Source: a virus. From it: a stretch of DNA of 29,847 nt. The position numbers were made by a program, and so were the translations under genes. The stretch covers positions 1 to 29,847 of IMG/VR virus record IMGVR_UViG_3300036846_001605, one strand, 5' to 3'. Below are positions 1 to 7,664 of this stretch, in pieces; the stretch's first letter is position 1; every line of letters starts with the position of its first letter. The notes beneath the pieces were generated by a model. That model worked only from the letters and a program-made list of their open reading frames with translations. It made no database searches and was not told the origin of the DNA.

Positions 1-498
1 ATGGCCATCACGCAGTGCAAAGAATGTAAAAAAGACGTTTCCACCTCCGCAAAAACCTGCCCACACTGCGGTGTAAAAGACCCTGGCGTTACCGCAAAGC
101 AAAAACTCGGCGGGTGCCTAGTCCTCATTGTCATTGCTGTTGTGATTGGGATTTACTTTGGTGGCAGCGATGAAAAGAAAACAGCAAGCACCCCAAAAGT
201 ATGCTCCAACACCGATACCCAGTGTAATTTTGATAAGAATTTGGTTGATGCCATTAGCAAGTGCAAACCTTTAGTCGAGCGTGCTGCAAAATTTGAGTAT
301 GAATGGACTGATGGCCTTTTGGACCCTATGTTTTCGCATGGCCGCATGGACTCAAAACAAAACCAACTAACGTACATTGGTGATAAGGTTAAGTTCACGA
401 ATGGATTTAATGCCAAAACCACAATGACCTATGCCTGTACATTGGATCTTAAATCAAAAGAAGTAGTGGACTTCAATATTTCGGAAGGCAAACTCTAG
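1..498 (+). CDS. Zinc-ribbon membrane protein (accessory gene)
   Basis: A 165-residue protein with a short zinc ribbon at the N-terminus (two CxxC pairs, Cys6/Cys9 and Cys20/Cys23), one hydrophobic segment at about residues 36-54, and a C-terminal domain of about 110 residues with further cysteines that would lie outside the cytoplasm if the N-terminus stays inside. This ribbon-plus-single-helix layout is common among small accessory proteins of prophages and enteric bacteria, but I know no assigned function for it. The gene is followed after 29 bases by another membrane protein gene in the same direction. The region is AT-richer than the phage core. The window begins exactly at the ATG, so the ribosome-binding site and promoter cannot be seen. 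The zinc ribbon is clear; lysogenic conversion, exclusion or defence is only a guess from position. Confidence 0.8.
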   Translation: MAITQCKECKKDVSTSAKTCPHCGVKDPGVTAKQKLGGCLVLIVIAVVIGIYFGGSDEKKTASTPKVCSNTDTQCNFDKNLVDAISKCKPLVERAAKFEYEWTDGLLDPMFSHGRMDSKQNQLTYIGDKVKFTNGFNAKTTMTYACTLDLKSKEVVDFNISEGKL

Positions 499-527
499 GA
501 CAAGTATGCTTTGGGGTTGAAACTGTT

Positions 528-1295
528 ATGAAGGTAAATCTGCTATCAAGCGCCGTTCTTACGGCGTATTTTCTGACTTGCGGCTCACTATATCTTTGGG
601 GTTTCTGGCTGCATTTTGACCTGAACATTCTCCAATTTGTTGATGTTTCAGATATTGTAAAAGCAACACTACTGCCAGTAATCACTGTTCTTTTTCTTTT
701 TTTTATACAAACCGCCTTAAACCACATTAACAATCCAGCCTCTGAAAGTTCCCAAAAATTATGGAAAGCAGGGGGTGGCTTTAAAGCAACGGTTTACATG
801 CAATACTCATTTTTTGCATTTGTGGTTTGTAGCGGTGGGTACGGCATCCTCATGCGATTTATCAATGGAACCAAGGCAGAAAAATATTTGTGCTTAGGCT
901 TATTTATTCTTTCCCCTGTTTTTTATGTACTTGCTTTCAAAACGACAGTTATGGCCTATCTAGGAAAAGCCAGGCCCATAGTTCTATCATCTATTTGCCT
1001 TATCCCACTAATTTTTATGAATAAAGGCATTAATGATGCTCAAAAAATTCTTGCCGGAGAAAATACTTTTCTAGTGGAATCTAATACTAATTGTTCTCCA
1101 CTTAAGGAAAGCAAGTATCGTTACATTGCAACATTATCCGACAAAGCCTTTGCGTATTCGTTAAGTGATAATTCTCTTTGCATTTTTAAGTTCGATTATC
1201 TAAAACTGATTAAAGAACCTGTAAAAGAGAAAGTGACAAAAGATTGGTTAACTTCATTAAATGATAAAGCAGCAAAACTTTTTGGGGGCACATAA
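528..1295 (+). CDS. Polytopic membrane protein of unknown function
   Basis: A 255-residue protein that I do not recognise. Five hydrophobic segments are visible at about residues 5-28, 46-64, 90-109, 120-145 and 150-164. They are followed by a C-terminal soluble part of about 85 residues containing two cysteines and ending in a lysine-rich stretch. It lies 29 bases after the zinc-ribbon gene and probably shares its transcript. The ribosome-binding site is weak: a GGGG run lies about 12 bases before the ATG. The sequence is markedly AT-rich and contains none of the TGGCCA motifs that pepper the phage core, which suggests separate origin. Membrane-protein morons at a prophage end often act in superinfection exclusion or surface change, but nothing in the sequence proves that here. 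Confidence 0.75.
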   Translation: MKVNLLSSAVLTAYFLTCGSLYLWGFWLHFDLNILQFVDVSDIVKATLLPVITVLFLFFIQTALNHINNPASESSQKLWKAGGGFKATVYMQYSFFAFVVCSGGYGILMRFINGTKAEKYLCLGLFILSPVFYVLAFKTTVMAYLGKARPIVLSSICLIPLIFMNKGINDAQKILAGENTFLVESNTNCSPLKESKYRYIATLSDKAFAYSLSDNSLCIFKFDYLKLIKEPVKEKVTKDWLTSLNDKAAKLFGGT

Positions 1296-1308
1296 CCTTA
1301 ATTATTAG

Positions 1309-1326
1309 AAAAAACATCTAAATGTT
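1309..1326 (-). terminator. Weak A/T-rich terminator after the LexA-controlled gene
   Basis: Read on the minus strand, AACAT-TTAG-ATGTT forms a 5-bp stem with a four-base loop followed directly by TTTT. It lies just past the stop of the 1345-1698 gene and in the gap with the convergent membrane-protein gene. The stem is almost all A/T, so efficiency would be low. Confidence 0.35.
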
Positions 1327-1344
1327 GGTTTAAATGACCATCAA

Positions 1345-1698
1345 TCAGAGCGGATTGCTATGCAATGTTTGAATCATCGCAAAAGTGTCTTTGGTGATTT
1401 CATCCTGGGGTTTCTGACATTTAGCTAAAGAAACTTCTCTGGAAAAGTTTAGTATTCTTTCATGAGTTTGATACATAACGGAAAGCGTCAAATCAAATGC
1501 GATCTGTTCACTGTTTAACGGTTCATCATTGAGCTTTATCCATTTTCGCGGCGGCTGTCGCTCTGCCGCGTTCCATCCATCCGGTGTTGACCAGATGACG
1601 TATAACCTACCCCAGTCAGCTCCGATGTGTTTTCTACTCAACACGTCTCCCGGTTCAAGAATCCGGATCAATGTGCCACAAAAATTTATTGACCGCAT
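1345..1698 (-). CDS. LexA-controlled small protein of unknown function
   Basis: A 117-residue protein of a family I do not recognise. The start at 1698 (ATG) is chosen because AGGGG lies 6 bases upstream; an open frame continues to a TTG at 1722 but has no comparable site. The N-terminal half is rich in Trp, Gly and Pro, with a conserved-looking stretch GADWGRLYVIW near residues 26-36. The C-terminal half reads as helical. There is no membrane segment or signal peptide. A perfect TATAAT (minus strand, 1768-1763) is overlapped by a LexA box at 1744-1763, so the gene should be derepressed during the SOS response. It sits alone at the far end of the genome, downstream of and outside the late operon terminator. 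Candidate roles include antirepressor, inhibitor of host division or moron toxin; none is supported by a motif. Confidence 0.7.
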   Translation of the reverse strand: MRSINFCGTLIRILEPGDVLSRKHIGADWGRLYVIWSTPDGWNAAERQPPRKWIKLNDEPLNSEQIAFDLTLSVMYQTHERILNFSREVSLAKCQKPQDEITKDTFAMIQTLHSNPL

Positions 1699-1743
1699 AA
1701 AGCCCCTTTTGGCTCGCACCAATCATAAATGACGCAGTGCAAA

Positions 1744-1763
1744 CACTGTACATATAAACAGCA
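1744..1763 (-). promoter_or_regulatory. LexA (SOS) box and promoter of the 1345-1698 gene
   Basis: CACTGTACATATAAACAGCA fits the LexA consensus CTG-N10-CAG, with the A/T-rich alternating centre typical of strong enterobacterial boxes. On the minus strand a perfect TATAAT -10 (1768-1763) abuts it; the -35 is poor. The box lies about 46 bases before the start codon. LexA bound here would block the promoter. Confidence 0.85.
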
Positions 1764-1954
1764 TTATAATTCATTTTTTTTTCAGTTCGCCAGACATTTA
1801 CTTTCACCCCTGAAGCCGCGTCCGGCCTGGGCTAAAGAATTGCATTGAGTGCAACGCATGCGCGCCTAACGATCCTTCAAACCTCACCTAAAACTTTAAT
1901 GTTTCAAATTTTTCAATCAGTTATCTCTTTAACCAGATCCTCTACCGATCCTAA

Positions 1955-1995
1955 AAACTGAAAATCATTGAAATCTTTTTCAATCATTTCAGTTT
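1955..1995. repeat. Long imperfect inverted repeat in non-coding DNA
   Basis: AAACTGAAA (1955-1963) pairs with TTTCAGTTT (1987-1995), and inside it ATTGAAA (1967-1973) pairs with TTTCAAT (1978-1984). This gives 16 base pairs with a small internal loop and a four-base apex. It lies in the 500-base non-coding stretch between the LexA-controlled gene and the late terminator. A smaller repeat, TTGCA-N5-TGCAA, is at 1840-1854. The function could be a terminator, a protein site or part of a small RNA. Confidence 0.6.
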
Positions 1996-2022
1996 GGATT
2001 ATCTCGCAGAACCCCAGCACCA

Positions 2023-2304
2023 GTGCGGGCTGGCATATCCTTTTGTAGAAAAATAAAACTGAAAAATTTTTATGATCCGAAACCCGTAGGCGGGTGCGGT
2101 GTAGTGCGATTTTTGTCGCTGAAGGTTTTATTTTGCCAGCCTGTCACGCTGCCAGCGCAACGGTATCAGGCGGATCGCTTTCGGTTGGGGCGGTGCGGTG
2201 GCTATGGGAGTGAGGCGCGCCATGGGCTTTATGTGGCGTCTTATGAGGGACGTAAAAAAGCCCGCACTATGGCGGGCCTAGTTGGTAGGGCTATTAGCCT
2301 ATGA
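2023..2304 (+). other. Possible Icd/Ash-like ORF over the late terminator
   Basis: A 93-codon open frame starting with GTG and lacking a clear ribosome-binding site. Its start (VRAGISF) and its end (GRKKARTMAGLVG) resemble, from memory, the short conserved frames annotated in enterobacterial genomes as host cell division inhibitor Icd-like or Ash family proteins, which accompany P4-like and P2-like elements. The final codons are simply the translation of the terminator hairpin of the opposite-strand late operon. It may be a real small gene, a decayed copy, or a conserved RNA region that happens to be open. The surrounding 1764-2253 stretch holds no other gene I can support. Confidence 0.3.
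2254..2277 (-). terminator. Rho-independent terminator of the late operon
   Basis: On the minus strand GCCCGC-CATAGT-GCGGGC forms a 6-bp all-G/C stem followed by TTTTTT. It begins 17 bases after the stop codon of the hub-spike gene at 2294 and so closes the long late operon. Confidence 0.9.
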
Positions 2305-3970
2305 CTGGGTCGTATTTTTGCTTAAGCGCATTGGCTGCGGTTCCCGCTGACGATATGGCACCGGAGTTCGTAGGCGTACCAACGCTAGGGTGAGTATGCG
2401 CGGCGGTTTGTTCTGCCAGCTGCATGACCACATCGAGCGTATCAAGCATAAGCTGTGCCACGTTAATGGTGCCACTGCCCAACCAGACTACTGGCGCGAT
2501 CAGCTCCTGCCGCTGTGCGGCCACACTTCGGCGCACCGCGCCAATCTGCTCTATCAGGTCTTTGCCTGTTGTCGTCGTTTTGCTTCCGCCGATCTCGGTT
2601 TCTGCGTCTCCACCCACGCTGGCCAGCATATTTCCCTTTACGGCCTGGCTGTAGTCTCCCGTGGCCACATGCTGAATAGCGCCAGCCATCAGCTGCGCAG
2701 CCCCCAATACAGTGGTTTTATCATTGGCCCTCACTGTGGTTTCGCGGCTCACCAGCTGGCGGCGTTCGGCATCTGCCGTTACTTCCCGCACCATGGATGT
2801 TTCATTGATCGCCTGGTCAGTTTTCCGCACCCAGTCACCCGCCTGAGTTACGCGCTGTGAAACTTCCTCCCGCTGTTGTTGCAGCTGCTCACCGGGTTTT
2901 ACATCGGGCAAACTTGTTCCATCGGCCACGGTCTGACGAACAAAAGGCTTATCTGGCCGGCCACCGGTAAAGCCGACTTCAACCAGCGTTCCTTCAGGGG
3001 GAAATTGAAACATTCCTGAATCATTTCCGGCCATAGGCACCGGCAGCGGTACCGCTGAATACACCGGCGTGGCCTTATCAGGGTTTCCATCTGCATCAAG
3101 CAACTGTACATCAACAGCATAACGCGGGCGAAATGGATCGGAAAAATTACCGCTGGTAACGCTTTCGGTTGGTGCCATTACCCTGGCGAACTTCGGCAAA
3201 TGCAACCCTGAAGCCAGCTCAGGGAAATGGCTCTCTACCTGACGTTGTAGCGGAGTCTTTTGCAGTGCGTGTCCGGTTATTTTATTGCGTGGCGTCCAGG
3301 TGATATTCATGTTGTCGTTTTGCAGGTTAACTTTCGTTAATCGCTGGCCATTCACTTCCACGCCCGGACGCATGCTCTGCACCATTGGAATGGTCATTGT
3401 GTTACCACCCGCCGCACCCTGCCCAAATTCAGCGGGAATTTCCACCGGGCGATCCGCAAACAAGGATTTTTCCGCTCCACCCACATACACATCGCCATCG
3501 GGTAACGGATACCAGACATAATCAGCAATACCAAATGCCCGTCCCAGATTATCAAGTAGCTGATAGCCGGTGCCGCTGTGCGTAAAATGTGGGATCGGTT
3601 TATCACTGTATGCAGCATCAGGTACGGTTATATTCAGCCCGCTGTTCTCAGTCAGCCAGCTGGCCACATCACGCAACGTCGGATGCTGAAATGAGCATGG
3701 CCAGTTACGTTCAAAGACTCCTGCAAGCTCTCGCACAAACAGGCGTTGATAGCCGTTCTCTGCGGGCTGCGAACGTTCCACATAACCCGTAAACCAACGA
3801 AGCAAAAGATCGGTATACCCGACATCTACCCGCACCACTTTGCCGGTGTAGTCTGTTTCGGTTTCAGCCGTAATAAAACCGCGGCCACAGCTGTTCAGCT
3901 CCAGAACCAGATTCACATCAGCCATATGAACTTCGTCCATTGACAGATACAGGCGTTTAATGGGTTTCAT
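2294..3970 (-). CDS. Baseplate hub-spike protein (gpD/gpV-like fusion)
   Basis: The 558-residue last protein of the late operon. The first 200 residues or so resemble the phage late control gene D/gp27-like hub fold. The middle (about residues 275-350), with the stretch GTLVEVGFTGGRPDKPFV, looks like the OB-fold of VgrG/gp5-type spikes. The remainder is helical and repetitive and leads to AHTHPSVGTPTNS, whose HxH resembles the iron-binding tip motif of the P2 gpV spike. In P2 the hub (D) and spike (V) are separate genes; here one chain appears to do both, as in HP1-type tails. The role is to sit at the centre of the baseplate at the end of the tube and pierce the outer membrane. The ATG at 3970 has GGAG 6 bases upstream. 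The gene lies 3 bases after the preceding one. Confidence 0.75.
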   Translation of the reverse strand: MKPIKRLYLSMDEVHMADVNLVLELNSCGRGFITAETETDYTGKVVRVDVGYTDLLLRWFTGYVERSQPAENGYQRLFVRELAGVFERNWPCSFQHPTLRDVASWLTENSGLNITVPDAAYSDKPIPHFTHSGTGYQLLDNLGRAFGIADYVWYPLPDGDVYVGGAEKSLFADRPVEIPAEFGQGAAGGNTMTIPMVQSMRPGVEVNGQRLTKVNLQNDNMNITWTPRNKITGHALQKTPLQRQVESHFPELASGLHLPKFARVMAPTESVTSGNFSDPFRPRYAVDVQLLDADGNPDKATPVYSAVPLPVPMAGNDSGMFQFPPEGTLVEVGFTGGRPDKPFVRQTVADGTSLPDVKPGEQLQQQREEVSQRVTQAGDWVRKTDQAINETSMVREVTADAERRQLVSRETTVRANDKTTVLGAAQLMAGAIQHVATGDYSQAVKGNMLASVGGDAETEIGGSKTTTTGKDLIEQIGAVRRSVAAQRQELIAPVVWLGSGTINVAQLMLDTLDVVMQLAEQTAAHTHPSVGTPTNSGAISSAGTAANALKQKYDPVIG

Positions 3971-3973
3971 TAC

Positions 3974-4519
3974 TTACTCCAGCGCATCGTTCACAGGCTT
4001 CAAAATCTTTTTTTCGAACCAGGTCATTTTTTCTTCACTCTCAGCAGCATCAGACTGCGCGCCACCTTTTGCAGCTCCGCCCCCCTGCTTTTTCGCCGTC
4101 GCTTTGGCGCTGGCGCGGGCTTCGCGCTTCTCCTGTACGCTGATATGTTCTGCCAGGGTAAAAGTGACCAGCCATGACATTTTCCCGTCATTCTGCGGAG
4201 CGTCCAGGGTGCCTGTAAACGTGACTTCCCGCAGACTAACGGCGCGGGCAACGTCATGTGCCACGCGATACGTTTGCAGCTTTCCGGCACCGTCTCTTGC
4301 GCTGGCCAGCTCAAAAATTCGTTTCAAAATATCAGGCCTTTTAAATGGCACCTCCCCGACCACGCGCAGCTCTTTACCCTTAATTCCCTGCTCTGATTTT
4401 GTGGTTGAACTGGTCTGCCCGGACTGGTCTTTATCCTGAAACTGCATGCTGATCGTTACGCGCATATTTTGCAGCGCGATGGCCTCGCCATTAAGCGCCA
4501 GTGTCGGGGTCGAGTTCAT
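3974..4519 (-). CDS. Baseplate/tail protein of HP1-type phages
   Basis: A 181-residue protein with an N-terminal part of about 125 residues rich in beta-strand, followed by a low-complexity linker of Ala, Lys and Gly (about 132-160) and a short helix at the end. The linker resembles a flexible tether between baseplate parts. It lies between an unknown tail protein and the hub-spike gene, the place where P2 has gpU/gpX functions, so a role in baseplate or tail-end assembly is likely. I cannot assign it to a named P2 gene by sequence. Its start codon (AAGGA 7 bases upstream) lies inside the preceding gene, a 29-base overlap that suggests translational coupling. Confidence 0.6.
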   Translation of the reverse strand: MNSTPTLALNGEAIALQNMRVTISMQFQDKDQSGQTSSTTKSEQGIKGKELRVVGEVPFKRPDILKRIFELASARDGAGKLQTYRVAHDVARAVSLREVTFTGTLDAPQNDGKMSWLVTFTLAEHISVQEKREARASAKATAKKQGGGAAKGGAQSDAAESEEKMTWFEKKILKPVNDALE

Positions 4520-5216
4520 GAATCATTCCTTTTACGCCATCAAGATTGTCGCCAACAAGCATCATTGCCGCACTGAACACTGCCGACTGCTGCGGAACAC
4601 TTTTCACCAGCTGCGTGACAGCCGTCGCTACGTCGCCACTGGCTGTAAAAACCCAGGCGTGGGCGCTTTTTCCCTGAAGCTCAGCCAGGCCACTGGCTGC
4701 ATCACCGATCATTGCCGAGTGCTGGCGAATAAAATCAGCCAGTTGGCCCTTCATGCCGGCCAGGCTGGTACCGGCGCTTACGGCCTTTTGCGCTTCAGCG
4801 ACGGCCATAGCCGTTAGCGCGGATCGTGATGTAGGTACTGACAAAGGAACAGCGGGAGGCAATCCGCTTGCAGCCTTACCCGGCAGCTGCATTCTAACGG
4901 TGGCCAGTTCTGCCGCAGATTGCGCCAAGCGGCTAACTTGTGTAAAAGCCGGTGCGGGGAATACCGAAGTTAACGCATTCAGGCTGACCATGAAGCTTTC
5001 ATGCGTTAAGCCAGTGACAAGAAAAATCACCACATCCGCATCCCCTCCCACACTGGCCAGCTTAGTCGCCAGCCAGGTAACAGCATTAACAGGGCTTAGA
5101 TAAGCGCCGTTATCTGTTTGCTGCCCAAGCCCGTAAATCCAGGGGTGCGCGGGTACCACGGAACAATTCAGCGCGGCCAGCGAATCTGAAAATGCCAGTT
5201 TGGCCTCACGCCACAT
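4491..5216 (-). CDS. Tail-associated protein of unknown function
   Basis: A 241-residue protein I recognise only by position in HP1-type tail operons. It is rich in Ala, Ser and Val; a globular N-terminal part with motifs such as HPWIYGLGQQ gives way to a long helical middle (about residues 90-190). No signal peptide or clear membrane span is seen. It overlaps the end of the fibre assembly gene by 11 bases and the next gene by 29 bases, so it is translated as part of a coupled chain. Its position between fibre assembly and hub-spike genes points to a structural or assembly role at the tail tip. Confidence 0.55.
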   Translation of the reverse strand: MWREAKLAFSDSLAALNCSVVPAHPWIYGLGQQTDNGAYLSPVNAVTWLATKLASVGGDADVVIFLVTGLTHESFMVSLNALTSVFPAPAFTQVSRLAQSAAELATVRMQLPGKAASGLPPAVPLSVPTSRSALTAMAVAEAQKAVSAGTSLAGMKGQLADFIRQHSAMIGDAASGLAELQGKSAHAWVFTASGDVATAVTQLVKSVPQQSAVFSAAMMLVGDNLDGVKGMIHELDPDTGA

Positions 5217-5733
5217 TAACAGGCACCTCCGGCCAGGTAACGGGCGCAGCGGTAATGTCCAGCGCTTCCAGCTCGTCGATATAATCCAGCCAGGCGTTAA
5301 GCTGCGCCAGCTGCACTTCGGACAATTTGCGGCCCAGCGCTAATTTTGTCTGTGGTACGATAATTTTTTCTTTTGCGTCACGGATTAGCTGGTCGCGCTG
5401 GGCTTCGGATTGCTGCTGTAATTGCTCCGGGGTAAAGGTAAACGGGGCTATTCTTTTGCCGTCAAATACCCAGCGGGTGCCCTCGTCAAAAAAGTTTTTT
5501 GGCACGCTGGCTTTGCTTATTTCACTCACCGATAAACCTTCTGGTGCCAGCATAGAAACATCCCTCGACGAGGCAATAATATTGCCCTTATCATCAAACA
5601 TAAATTTCAAACTGGTTTTAGAAAACTCTTTTTGTGATTCGTACCAGTCCCGCCCGTCTTCGTCCGTGAAAATCATAATTGAGACATTATCAATATCTTT
5701 AATTGTTGAGGAAAAATTCTTCATTAACATCAT
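5206..5733 (-). CDS. Tail fibre assembly chaperone (Tfa/gpG family)
   Basis: A 175-residue protein that helps the tail fibre trimerise and mature. The C-terminal third has the family signature of a Leu/Trp-rich helix followed by the ending DITAAPVTWPEVP. The N-terminal half is unlike the common versions and is AT-rich, as expected of a part matched to its own fibre tip. The ATG at 5733 follows AGGA by about 9 bases. It comes directly after the fibre gene, as is standard. Composition changes within the gene: the C-terminal half resembles the core and the N-terminal half the fibre tip, which suggests that tip and chaperone half were exchanged together. Confidence 0.88.
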   Translation of the reverse strand: MMLMKNFSSTIKDIDNVSIMIFTDEDGRDWYESQKEFSKTSLKFMFDDKGNIIASSRDVSMLAPEGLSVSEISKASVPKNFFDEGTRWVFDGKRIAPFTFTPEQLQQQSEAQRDQLIRDAKEKIIVPQTKLALGRKLSEVQLAQLNAWLDYIDELEALDITAAPVTWPEVPVNVA

Positions 5734-5745
5734 AATTAAAAATCC

Positions 5746-7662
5746 TTATGCGTAGGCAGCTGTTACCCAGGCACCATTTAATAAATATTGTAATGGACGT
5801 AAACGGAAGGAATAATTAGAACTCCCTGAATCCTGCCATGACGTCATAACCCCACCCGCCATGCGTTCGGTATTGCTCCGCTCGCTGAATATTGCCGATG
5901 CACCAAATCGCACCGCCGTAATAAACCGCGTATTACTTTCGGCCTTAGTATAAGCCTCCCCAGCCGGGGTATAGCTGCCCTTAGCCTGATACCGCGCATC
6001 AAAATTTGGGTAGCTGGATGGTGTAATTGTCCCCGTTACGGATACATTTCTGCCTAGTGTAATGGTTTCAGCAATAGTTATGCCCGCATCTGCTTTATAG
6101 TTGTATATAGATAGATTATTGTTATTTGTACTACCATAACCTATATACCAGTTATTAACTCCGTTAGCGTCCTGAGAAATAATAAAAGAACTCGTCGCGG
6201 CAGACACTGGCTTTATCATAATAGCTGAGCCATCTGAGTTTACTGTCAGTCTGCCAGTCATTGTGTCGCCAGTTTTATTTACTGCCCCAACATCCCCAGC
6301 GGTAGGTTTATTTTGTGTGTGATAAATCTCGCCCCACTTATTCCATGCCCCAGCGCTGTCGCCGTTGCGCGTTCGAAAAGCTATGCGGTTTCCACTGCCG
6401 TTATATTGCGCTAATATTTGCGCGTTATATCCGCCATTGGAACCAGAAAAATCTATTAAAGATCCAGTAAAGCCGGGTGAGTTTGTCGCATTAGCATATG
6501 CAAAAACTACAGAGTTCTGAGGAATATTATTAAGATCCGTTATCGCATAACCTGTCCCCACCAGGACGGAGCGCAAAGCTAAAGCACTACCATTCACCAA
6601 AAGCCGTCCAGACGTAACATCATCTTTTGACGTCTGCTTATCCCCCGGCTGCAAAGCTTTAACGATACGCGAATCATCCCCCGCCGCGACTGTGCTCGCA
6701 GTTGTGCCCACGTCCAGCACCGCTGACCCTTTCAGTCCCAGACTTTTGCGCGCCGTCGCCGCGTCCTTCAAATCAGCTAAGTTTTTATCTTTGCGCAGAT
6801 AGTCGCTATTTCCCTGCTGCTCGCCCAGACTCCCTTTCGGACGCAGGTCAGTAATCACGCCATTAGCGTCGATGCTGGCCAGCGCAAAGACATAATGCGC
6901 AATACCACCCTGGGTATAATTTGCCAGTGTAGTGGCCAGCGTAATTTTAATATCTATCTGGAAAGCACTGGTAAGGGTGCCGTGATAGCTGACGTCTGCC
7001 CATACCTTCATCGGCTTTGTCGTCACGGTGATATTGGCATTGGCCGCAAGACTGGCCCTCACTCCGCCAATGTATCCCACGCCTTTGGTTACGAAATACT
7101 GGGCGCCTGTTTTCGCAACCAGAAAACCATCAGCAAAGAATGCACCCTGGCCATAAACTTCCACGTTATCCATGCGCTGGCGTTCATCCATACCGGCCAG
7201 CCGCGCCGTGAAATCAATCTGCCAGGTTTCTGCCGGTGTGGTAATTTGCGTTTCCGTCGCGGCTCCGTTGTACTCCATCAAAAACGAGCGTGTCAGCACG
7301 TTACCCTGCTGGCCAGACGCGTTCTTATATTTAGCCTGCAACGGTGCATGGATAACCATGGCCAGCGTACCGGTGGCTTTATTTACAAGGCCAATCCAGT
7401 TAAAGGAAAAGTCGCCAACATCACTTCCCAGCGTGACCGAATACACAACCGCGTTTTCATTAACAACGCCGGTTAAGCTTACCGCCTGACGATGCACAAT
7501 CTGGCTGGCTGGCGGCAGCGTTTCATTACGATCAATAGTCTTGCTGGTATCCAGCCCCGGCACGTTGGCCAGCACAAATTCATCCAGAACCACAGGTTTA
7601 TTATCCGCGCCCTGCTGCGCTTTCCACTGCTCAAATGCCAGCGTGATGGCTGTCTGTGACAT
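5746..7662 (-). CDS. Tail fibre protein
   Basis: A 638-residue receptor-binding fibre. Residues 1 to about 160 match the phage tail-collar fibre N-terminal domain (DUF3751) that attaches the fibre to the baseplate. Near residue 285 comes the fibre repeat YLRKDKNLADLKDAATARKS, then beta-rich shaft sequences, and a C-terminal tip ending in a Trp/Tyr-rich segment. It follows the gpI-like gene by 2 bases and precedes its assembly chaperone. From about 6700 down to 5746 (roughly the second half of the protein) the DNA turns AT-rich and lacks the TGGCCA motif that is frequent upstream. This is consistent with a horizontally exchanged host-range tip on a conserved base. Confidence 0.9.
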   Translation of the reverse strand: MSQTAITLAFEQWKAQQGADNKPVVLDEFVLANVPGLDTSKTIDRNETLPPASQIVHRQAVSLTGVVNENAVVYSVTLGSDVGDFSFNWIGLVNKATGTLAMVIHAPLQAKYKNASGQQGNVLTRSFLMEYNGAATETQITTPAETWQIDFTARLAGMDERQRMDNVEVYGQGAFFADGFLVAKTGAQYFVTKGVGYIGGVRASLAANANITVTTKPMKVWADVSYHGTLTSAFQIDIKITLATTLANYTQGGIAHYVFALASIDANGVITDLRPKGSLGEQQGNSDYLRKDKNLADLKDAATARKSLGLKGSAVLDVGTTASTVAAGDDSRIVKALQPGDKQTSKDDVTSGRLLVNGSALALRSVLVGTGYAITDLNNIPQNSVVFAYANATNSPGFTGSLIDFSGSNGGYNAQILAQYNGSGNRIAFRTRNGDSAGAWNKWGEIYHTQNKPTAGDVGAVNKTGDTMTGRLTVNSDGSAIMIKPVSAATSSFIISQDANGVNNWYIGYGSTNNNNLSIYNYKADAGITIAETITLGRNVSVTGTITPSSYPNFDARYQAKGSYTPAGEAYTKAESNTRFITAVRFGASAIFSERSNTERMAGGVMTSWQDSGSSNYSFRLRPLQYLLNGAWVTAAYA

Positions 7663-7664
7663 GG

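Noticed and set aside
1723-1732. ATG or TTG start upstream of 1698 for the LexA-controlled gene
   Set aside because: The ATG near 1726 is in another frame, and the in-frame TTG at 1722 lacks a ribosome-binding site, whereas ATG 1698 has AGGGG at good spacing.
6895-7476. Open frame of 193 codons on the plus strand
   Set aside because: It lies wholly inside the tail fibre gene on the other strand, has no supported start and no recognisable product; it is a shadow of the real frame.
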